A stretch of 64,000 nucleotides of DNA from Dipteris shenzhenensis (taxonomy: Eukaryota; Polypodiophyta; Polypodiopsida; Gleicheniales). Positions 57,154 through 64,000 of the stretch are shown here, one piece after another. The position numbers and the translations under genes are program-made. Location: the NCBI GenBank assembly GCA_047967505.1, contig CM106540.1, one strand, 5' to 3'. The notes below the pieces were generated by a model. The model worked only from the letters and a program-made list of their open reading frames with translations. It was not told the origin of the DNA and made no database searches. Every line of letters begins with the position of its first letter. Position 1 is the first letter of the stretch.

Positions 57154-58119
57154 TCACAGCGCAGCTGCGTCATTACAGGCGTAGAAGGCGCCTGCATCGT
57201 GAGAGATTTTCCAATCCATCACCTCCGATCCCGATTCTTCTTTCTCTGATTCATTCTGATCTTCAACCTCGTCGGGATCCGGAATCACACTCAAGTAATG
57301 ATGCTGCGAATCGGCACAATCAACCCTAGCACCTGACCATCCACAACTCGTATTGATTGCGGCAAAGCTCCGGGCGTCCTTTGCAATGTTTAGAGCCTCA
57401 GTGCACATGCCAAAGGTGTCTGGGCATTCGCTTGCTGAAATTGTTGCTCGGGGTTGGGCGAGGTACTCCGCTTGTCTACCGGGCTTGCTCCCCACTTCTT
57501 GCGACCATGGTAACGCGAGCTCAGTGAGAGTCTTGTTGGCGGGCAGGCTGTGAAATTCTGTCGAGCCACCTTGCAGCTGTGGATTTCGAGATCTTGGCCC
57601 TGGTCCGCTTTTCTTCATCACGCGGCATAAAACAAGAGCATCATTGAAATCTTTCAACACGAGAGCAGCGTCGTTGAAATCTTTGAACTCGGTCAATCCG
57701 ACCTCTTCCTGGACAAGCTGGTACTCGTGCATGACCCAATCTGTTCTCGACCCGTTGGGAGCACGACCTTTGTAAAACACCAGAGTTTTCTTCATGCCGA
57801 CCACTCTGGAGTTAGAGAATACCTTTCTGTCCTTTCCAGTGGCTTTCCAATAACCCGACTTGGTGGCTCGGTTTGTTCGCGAACCGCGAGGATACTTTTT
57901 ATCTGGAGGGTTGAAGAAATACCACTCGAAGTCTTTAGTGGGCAAGCATGCCAACCCGGGCAGGTCCCAAGGGTCGTGCTTATACAGATCGATCTCTGCG
58001 ATGACATTCCAGTCTATATTTCTTCCGGAAACCTTTCTCTGCAAGTAGAACGAAACAAGTTCTTCGTCAGTTGGGTGAAACCTGAAGCCAGGAGGAAGAT
58101 CAAAGGCAGAAATCGCCAT
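57154..58119 (-). CDS. NAC-domain transcription factor, intronless
   Basis: A 321-residue protein that would bind DNA in the nucleus as a NAC dimer. All five NAC subdomains are present: A ([19 protein letters not shown]), B ([13 protein letters not shown]), C ([20 protein letters not shown] and [12 protein letters not shown]), D ([26 protein letters not shown]) and E (LVLCRVMKK). The C-terminal half is low in conservation and acidic near the end, as expected of an activation region. No membrane segment is seen. The ATG at 58119 fits the domain start and follows a plausible leader and TATA box. Most NAC genes have an intron in the NAC domain; this one has none. Subdomain E contains a 10-residue tandem duplication ([10 protein letters not shown] then KDFNDALVL). 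The N-terminal domain resembles the ANAC028/045/086 group, but that placement is uncertain. Confidence 0.9.
   Translation of the reverse strand: MAISAFDLPPGFRFHPTDEELVSFYLQRKVSGRNIDWNVIAEIDLYKHDPWDLPGLACLPTKDFEWYFFNPPDKKYPRGSRTNRATKSGYWKATGKDRKVFSNSRVVGMKKTLVFYKGRAPNGSRTDWVMHEYQLVQEEVGLTEFKDFNDAALVLKDFNDALVLCRVMKKSGPGPRSRNPQLQGGSTEFHSLPANKTLTELALPWSQEVGSKPGRQAEYLAQPRATISASECPDTFGMCTEALNIAKDARSFAAINTSCGWSGARVDCADSQHHYLSVIPDPDEVEDQNESEKEESGSEVMDWKISHDAGAFYACNDAAAL
57641..57688 (-). repeat. 30-bp in-frame tandem duplication in NAC subdomain E
   Basis: Nearly identical 18-bp cores at 57641-57658 and 57671-57688, spaced 30 bp, duplicate ten codons without breaking the frame. Confidence 0.85.
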
Positions 58120-58276
58120 CGGCGCGGGACAAGCTGTCAGCTGGCGGTGGGAACGACACAGTCCGAGGGTGAAGATTGTTGTGAGGTGTGGAAAAGGGGT
58201 ACGCTACTCTATGCCACGCAATCAGTGCGATAGAAGCAACGGATGAAAGTTTTCTTCCTCTTCACTCTCTCGTCGG

Positions 58277-58285
58277 TTTTATATA
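58277..58285 (-). promoter_or_regulatory. TATA box of the NAC gene
   Basis: TATATAAAA on the minus strand, about 160 bp before the NAC ATG. It implies a transcription start near 58250 and a 5' leader of about 130 nt. Confidence 0.65.
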
Positions 58286-59330
58286 TGGAGCTTGCTTTCG
58301 AGCAAAAATGGTGTTTCCGTGAGGCGCAAGCTAGGGGTTTGGGGGTATTTTGGTTACCAGAATAGTAAGTGAACATCACCATGAATAGCGAGAAAGCGGA
58401 GGTGTCGTCGTGCGCACGCCAGCTGCTGAATCATCTCATACGAAGCATACACACTAGATTCAACCACAAGCCACCGTCACCCTTCGCCGCCGCCCTGCCT
58501 CCTCCTCCTCCTCCTCCGCAGCTGCTTCCTTCCGACACACCACCGCCTCTTGGCGTCGATGACGGTGTTTGTCCAAGGAACTGCTTTAGGAACACACGGA
58601 ACCCCAAGGTTTTTGTCTTCTTGGCGTCGCTCAACTTTCCAATTTCCACAAACAAAGCAAAACTACTCTAGTCGATGTTTACGTTTTAGGAAACTTTAAT
58701 CAAGCTATATCTAAAAAATGCTTCTTAATTGATGGGCTCTCTCTCTCTCTCTCTCATATATATATTCTTTCTTCTTTAAAATTATCCTTTCACTAATCTA
58801 CCAATTACGGCCTACTACTAATAAACAATTCATACTATTATACAAACTTTTATTTCGGGTGAACTTTTAGTCATACAAGGCCTTGTCAGGGATTTTTTCT
58901 TTTTCTTTTCTTGCAATCACCTCCATAGCAAGCATATACATGATACTCAAACCTGTACAATCCCTAAACATTTGGAGGGGCAAATAGTTTCCTAAATTCT
59001 TGGGCTACAAGCCTATGGACAAAGCATTTCTCAATATTGAATAGTAAAGGGGATGTTTAAATAATGGGGGTGATTGTCATGGCAATCTTCAAAAATTCTT
59101 GAATGTTATTCACTCATTGAAGGTATCTGAATAGCAATAGTAATCCAAAGTGTGGCATCAATGGTTGAGATACTAATATGTCATGTGAAGAAAAATGTAG
59201 ACCATACATGATCAAGTAGTTAAAGGCTTGATAATCTGTATTGCATATGACCAGAGGAGACTCATATACCCCGAGCTCAACTTGCACATTGTTGGAGCAT
59301 GCACAACAAAACAAAGAAACTATAAATGCA
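58286..59330. other. NAC upstream region and unassigned DNA
   Basis: GC-rich to about 58650, then AT-rich. A short CT run lies at 58739-58756. Apart from the doubtful ORF at 58381 nothing was recognised. Confidence 0.45.
58381..58671 (+). CDS. Hypothetical proline-rich ORF divergent from the NAC gene (doubtful)
   Basis: An open frame of 96 codons from ATG 58381 reads MNSEKAEVSSCARQLLNHLI, then a Pro-rich stretch (PPPPPPPQLLP) and an uncharged tail. The base composition is GC-rich and coding-like, in contrast with the AT-rich DNA after 58680. It lies about 100 bp from the NAC TATA box on the other strand. It could be the first exon of a divergent gene, a small gene or chance. I recognise no family. 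Confidence 0.25.
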   Translation: MNSEKAEVSSCARQLLNHLIRSIHTRFNHKPPSPFAAALPPPPPPPQLLPSDTPPPLGVDDGVCPRNCFRNTRNPKVFVFLASLNFPISTNKAKLL

Positions 59331-59337
59331 CCTGATA

Positions 59338-59520
59338 GATGCGCAAAATAGCGAGCGCGTCTATTGGCGCAGATAGAATTAATGAAAATACAGGCACGTC
59401 TATTAGCGCATCTACTAGCGCGCTTATTAACGCATCTAAAAGCGCGTCTAAACTGTGTATTAGATGCGCTTGTAAACATGCAATAGAGTGAAAAATTTTG
59501 TTGCAGGCTAATAGATGTGC
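59338..59520. repeat. CACTA subterminal repeats, left cluster
   Basis: Units of about 12 bp with core GCGCGTCTA or GCGCATCTA are set side by side at 59355-59470 (for example 'gcgcatctactagcgcgc'), with inverted copies at the edges. This is the arrangement of CACTA subterminal binding sites. Confidence 0.65.
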
Positions 59521-59782
59521 ATTACTGCTTTCCAAACATTGCCCATGATTACCAAAGCACATAATTTTAAAAAAATATCAATGCTATGCACGTCACACAC
59601 GATAATATGTTTTTTGCCAAATACACATATACAAAAATGAAGTGAGGTGAGGAGAATGAGACAATATGTAAAATAGTTTTGCCAATATCAATGACGGGCT
59701 ACAGTTCGATCTCATCCTAGTAGTGGGCTGAATGTATTTGTAGATCTCCACATTGGTTTGGATATTGAAGTAGGCATCACTA

Positions 59783-61500
59783 ATGGTAGGGCCAAGCTTC
59801 ACGCATCCTCCCTGTGGTGCGTTGATCCTCCCTTATGCTCAAGGAATCTTGTGTCCCATTCAGATGTTCCCAAATGGTAGACGCCACATTCTTGAAGATA
59901 TGCATAGGATCAAGAAAGTGATTGATCTTGAGGTGGGACCAATATGGTAGCCGATAAAAGATGGAGTATCTAAACAAAAGATGGTGTTAGCATGCAATCT
60001 TTACTTAATCTTTATTTCCATTCATACTCCTAAAGTGTTGAGTGACTGTGGGGGGACTTCATTCCAAGGGGCAACATATCTAGGATGATCAAGTGGGAGA
60101 AATCGATGGTGATTCTCATAGACGACCTTATTCAACGCGTCTGGCCGTGAAGTAACTAGCAAAGGACCACAAATGGGACATGCATGGTGGCCCAATGTAG
60201 TGAAATCTAAATAATAGACGCAATTACGTAAGCAAGGTGGGTTTAGGGTGCCACATCGATTGCCTAATTAGAATTAAAAGTTCAATGCTTCCCTGAACAC
60301 TCGCCATAGCTTGGGAAGTCATGCATCATCCACATCAAAACTGCCTTGCCTGTGAAGTCTCGTGGTGAGGGGGGCGCAAGTTCCTTGAAGCTTGGCCATG
60401 TGTCTTCAATATGCTTGGACCACGCAGGAGTGTATGTGGGAGATCTCCATTTGCCATCGGTTGATCGATGGGAGGAATGCCATGACATAAGCTTTGCAAT
60501 GGATTTGCACTTGAACATATGTTGCATGTGAGGGATTTTGGGAAAATGTCACAAAACCTTATGAGGCACATCCAAAGTTTTGAGATCTGCTTTATATCTT
60601 GCCTCGCCATAAGTAGGACACTCTCTTGCCTCCTTATGTGGTCCATGAAACAGAACGCAATCATTGATGCATGCATGGTTGCGCTTGTAATCCAACCCTC
60701 CAAGAGATGTCACATGTTGCCTCGCCAATATCTCTTGAGGTCGGTAATTTATTCTCCCTTGGAAGAATTTTAGACAATAGCCTGCATGTGAAGACCATAA
60801 ATGAGAAAAAGTATTCCAGTAATTGATCCATTAGCATAATTGACCATGTTTGCAAAATAGAAATTAAAGCTTACTTGAGTAATGCATTCAAACTTGCATT
60901 GCTTCATCCATAAATGGGTTGCAAGTTTAGTAACTCAAGGGAGGCACATAGAACAGATAATGTGCACCCCTCAAACACTGGTGTCGATGCTGCAGTAAAA
61001 ACTCCATGCTATCATCCCTACCCGAGGATTGATGGGCAAATAAATCTCGCACCATATCATTGACGGACAACTCCTACTCCACGGCCTCATGAGGTAATGG
61101 TGGAGGGCTACTATCACCATCACTCCATGCATCTATAATGGTCCCTCCTGAAGATCCCACCTCATATCGCCAACGCTTCGCCTCCTCACGACGAGCATAG
61201 GGCAACATATGCGGGTATGGCACTGCATCCTGTATCAAATTAGAAAAGGATCATATATCAAACACTTGAGCACCCATAGGTATCTCAATCAACCTCAATG
61301 TTTTAACACTTACCATGGATATAGTCGCATCCCATTCTCCGTACTTTGAGATGTGAATGAGTGTAATTCTATGTGCACGATACATGTTTCATCGACATCG
61401 ATCACACATACATTTGATTTTTTGCTCCAACCACATTTCTCGATGGTGGATACGGAAGGATTCATCCTCACTGGAGGTACTTATTGAAGATGAAGACATC
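59783..61500 (-). pseudogene. CACTA transposase, tnp2 family, broken
   Basis: The tnp2 protein excises CACTA elements. In protein order on the minus strand: an N-terminus near 61500 (MSSSSISTSSEDESFRIHHR); an intron with clean GT..AG borders (61313-61230); an exon containing MVRDLFAHQ but with an in-frame stop; DYKRNHACINDCVLFHG (about 60.68 kb), then CPTYGEARY and KVL, a TGA and HFPKIPHMQHMFK. SIAKLMSWH and TDGKWRSP follow, then GKAVLMWMMHDFPSYGECSG (about 60.3 kb), HACPICGPLLVTS (about 60.18 kb) and IFYRLPYWSHLKINHFLDPM (about 59.93 kb). These are the hallmarks of PF02992. There are stops, but the order and spacing are preserved, so decay is moderate. Confidence 0.82.
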
Positions 61501-61559
61501 CTATAAATAAACAACTCAAAAAAAGTGTTTGTGCTTGCAAATTTAATCTCAAAACTGTG

Positions 61560-62115
61560 TAGCGTGTCTGTGTTGTGAAACGCGTCTATAGGTTCGTCTA
61601 ATACACAGTGTAGACACACTGTTAGATGGGCTTTTAGACATGCGGACTGGTTTTTAAACCTACATTTCACTCATTTCCTCACTTCATTGTGCTTCCTTTC
61701 CTTTCAACACACTCATCTCCAGGCATACACACTCATCTCCAAGCATACAAGAGAAGAGGGTGAAGAAGGAAGCCACAAAAGAAGGAGAGGAAGCTTTGAA
61801 GAAAGAGAAGAAGCTTAAATTCATACCTCTATCCAAGGTAAGTCTCTTGTCAGTTGCTCTTCTCTCTCAATCTATGATGCTTCTTGTACTTGTGGAAAGT
61901 TGTTCTCTTCAGATTCGTCCTTTGTCGCATGCAAGAAAGAATGTTTTTGGGTACTTTTGTTCTTTTTGGGGTTGGGCGGTTTGTCATTGTTAGATTTTTG
62001 TTGAGATTCATTTGTCGAAGTGTGTCTAAGTGCGCTTCTAATAGCGCGTCAAACTTTCTTTTAAATTGTGCAGCATCGCCTATAGATGCACTATTAGCTG
62101 TGTCTATAGGCATGC
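61560..62115. repeat. CACTA subterminal repeats, right cluster
   Basis: GCGTCTATAGG, GTCTAATACAC, GTGTCTAAGTGCGC and GCGCGTCAAAC variants are scattered from 61562 to 61640 and 62020 to 62115, looser than the left cluster. Confidence 0.5.
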
Positions 62116-62156
62116 TACAACAGTTTATAGTTTTACATACCTTCTTCTTCTCCTTC

Positions 62157-62205
62157 TCCTTCCCCTTCCCCTTCCCCTTCCCCTTCCCCTTCCCCTTCCC
62201 CGCCC
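62157..62205. repeat. (TTCCCC)n hexamer microsatellite
   Basis: About eight consecutive TTCCCC units. Confidence 0.95.
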
Positions 62206-62508
62206 CTTCTCCCTTCTCCTTAATCCATTCTCCCTTCTTCTTCCATTCTTCCTTCTCTTTCTTAATCCTTACCTTCTCCTTTCCCTTGCATGCATGTCTA
62301 AGTCGAATTTTCAATGCCTTAAGCATTCATGAGGAAATAGGGGATTACATCAATGATGGAAATAAGGGATTGCATGAGGGAAATTGGACTACAGCATGAG
62401 GACGGGATAAAGAAAAAGGACATGCATGATGGAAATCATAGGATTGCATGAGAAAAATTGGGAAATTAGCATAACTCTTTTATATATGCATATGGAAAGA
62501 GGGACATC

Positions 62509-63360
62509 ATGGCCTTCATGCGATCTATAGTTCATAGCAACTACAAAAAATTCTTTATTCCATTCAAAGAGCAGAAAAAAAGTTTGGCTGATGATACCAT
62601 CAATGCTATTTGCTCTAGTTATCCCAATCCATCTAGTGTTGAGTTCACAGACAAATGGAAAAAGTCAAAGATTATCATTATCCTTGCCAATAAGAGATAT
62701 TTGCTTAAGAGGTAGGCATTAGCCGAGATTGCTAGGAGAGATGGAGGTCAACCACCAAGGGGCCAGCCCCACACCGCTCATAAGCGCGAGTGGAAGAAAG
62801 TGATGAAGGCAATGAAAGCAGACCCCAGTCTTTTGCAGCACGTGGAGGCATGAGGGATCCAAATGGAGCAATATGGAAACGTGCATTTTGGAGCAGGGGG
62901 TATTGCATCATGGGAGGCCCAATTTGTAAGTATCGATCTCAAATTATATTGTGTTTATGTGGTTTATTAGGAGGTTGCTCCTTTGTACTAACCCCTCTGC
63001 AAATTGTGCCATCTTGCTTGATATCGTGGGTAGATACCCTACTCTTGCCGAGACAGCCTACCATCGTGGACATCGCAGGTAACATACACGGAGGCACTTC
63101 TATGATGAGGGGTTGATTACTGAGGAGCAGTATATCCGGGCTACTGGAGCGCCCTTGCAGGTATATAAAAGTACTTTAAAAATGTCAATGTTGTAAATAA
63201 AGATTTGGATTTTTCATACATTGATACACGTTGTCCCTCATTTACAGGCCCCTGGGGATATTGATGTTACGTCAGCCATAATCCCAGAATCGTCTAGTGT
63301 GGTTATGGTGAAGCGGGAAACCAGAGGGCTCGATAGTGCTTGCATCTATACGGAGTGCAT
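62509..63360 (+). pseudogene. Unrecognised exon-like fragments, possibly transposon ORF
   Basis: Frames reading MRSIVHSNYKKFFIPF, KWKKSKIIIILANKRYLLKR, then after a stop RDGGQPPRGQPHTAHKREWK and HFYDEGLITEEQYIRATGAP are separated by possible GT..AG introns (for example a 'gtaagt' at 62926). The arrangement recalls the second gene of plant CACTA elements, but the match is weak and the strand is opposite to the tnp2 gene. It may be an unrelated decayed gene. Confidence 0.25.
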
Positions 63361-63561
63361 AAGTAAGGACTAAATGGGCATAGAGACTCTAAGGTCCAAA
63401 TGGACATATGGCACTCAAGAGAACACCATGTGGCAAGCACTAGGCTAGGAGGGAGGATTCCAGAAGGAACTGAAAAAAAGAAAGTAAGTTCATGTAACTA
63501 AGGGAATCCGTGGCTGGGTGGAAAAACGAGCTGAGGCCCTCTTGTTCAGGTAGCGTGACAT

Positions 63562-63573
63562 TGGTATCAGAGC
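63562..63573 (+). other. Primer binding site of a further LTR retrotransposon
   Basis: TGGTATCAGAGC follows directly after 'gtgaca', an acceptable LTR end, as in Copia A, B and C. The LTR start was not located and the coding part lies beyond the window. Confidence 0.5.
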
Positions 63574-63689
63574 CAGACTTCATGCTCCAAAGTTCATGCC
63601 TCTAGGCATAGTCTGGCACAGCCTATACATGAGTCTCGCCACTGAGTCGCCATCCCCAGCCGCCAGGGAGCCCGTGCGTTGAGACTTTG

Positions 63690-63845
63690 CACCTTCTCGC
63701 TTCCACCTCGCCATCATCTGTGCCTTGACGTCCCGTCTGCAACTCACCATCGTCTGTGCCTTGAGGATCCGTCTGTAGCTCCGTGCACCTCGCCAGCCAT
63801 CTATAGCTCCATGCACTTCGCCAGCCATCTGCATTTTGCAGCTCC
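63690..63845. repeat. Short tandem repeats in a putative retrotransposon leader
   Basis: Two adjoining repeat types: about 41-bp units around 'catc(a/g)tctgtgccttgagg' and about 28-bp units around 'cgccagccatctatagctcc'. They lie just after the primer binding site at 63562. Confidence 0.6.
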
Positions 63846-64000
63846 AAAGGTGCATACGTAAAGATTTATACTTTACGAAATTACGTCTATGAGGCTGGTC
63901 GTAAGATCAGGATCAAGGCGTTTTTACCAATGAAGCTTCTGAGGTGAATGAGGGATGCATATGTAAACATGATGAAGAGGCGCAGAAGGGCTCAGGATTC

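Larger units (their letters stand above)
59338..62115 (-). mobile_element. Decayed CACTA (En/Spm-type) transposon
   Basis: A tnp2-type transposase on the minus strand lies between two clusters of GCGTCTA-type subterminal repeats. The CACTA terminal repeats and 3-bp target duplication were not found, so the exact ends are unknown. Confidence 0.65.
62116..63560. other. Unassigned DNA, possible transposon remnant
   Basis: Holds a (CCCCTT)n-like hexamer run (62157-62205) and the doubtful + strand ORF fragments described next. The end of the stretch may be an LTR. Confidence 0.4.

Noticed and set aside
57154-58119. NAC gene as a processed retropseudogene
   Set aside because: The frame is intact, a TATA box and leader are present, and no poly(A) tract or target duplication was found; intron loss alone is not enough.

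Overview
The window is nuclear DNA of a land plant with a large, transposon-rich genome. The evidence is plant-specific genes (the endocytic subunit TPLATE and a NAC transcription factor), spliceosomal GT..AG introns, and plant-type Copia, LINE, hAT and CACTA elements. The very long TPLATE intron and the abundant (GA)n tracts suggest a fern, gymnosperm or other lineage with expanded introns; this lineage guess is inference, and no species is claimed.

Layout. 1-1020: leader-like DNA and a broken Copia gag fragment. 1021-11620: minus-strand LINE copies of one family, most with internal deletions. The best copy (about 2613-8634) keeps an intact ORF1 and one ORF2 frame with two stop codons and a missing endonuclease N-terminus. 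12425-12886 and 28283-28777: the last two recognisable coding exons of TPLATE on the + strand, separated by a 15.4-kb intron. That intron holds a complete Copia element on + (15836-22044, perfect 5-bp target duplication, nearly identical LTRs) and a 5' half of the same family on - (23049-26759). Together they make an inverted repeat with arms of about 3.7 kb. 29258-32372: a complete hAT element on - with an 8-bp target duplication, about 0.5 kb after the TPLATE stop. 35189-40259: an older, internally deleted Copia element on +. 40.7-47.6 kb: decayed Copia and possible Ty3 remnants. 47.6-48.9 kb: a pyrimidine-only tract. 49.4-51.5 kb: an unusual degenerate short-repeat field. 53.9-55.2 kb: remnant of a second LINE type. 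57154-58119: an intronless NAC gene on - with a visible TATA box. 59.3-62.1 kb: a decayed CACTA (tnp2) transposon with 12-bp subterminal repeats. 63.5 kb to the end: probable start of another LTR retrotransposon.

Only TPLATE and the NAC gene look like host genes. TPLATE acts in clathrin-mediated endocytosis; the NAC protein is a nuclear transcription factor. I see no functional link between them beyond proximity. Nearly everything else is transposon sequence or what remains of it.
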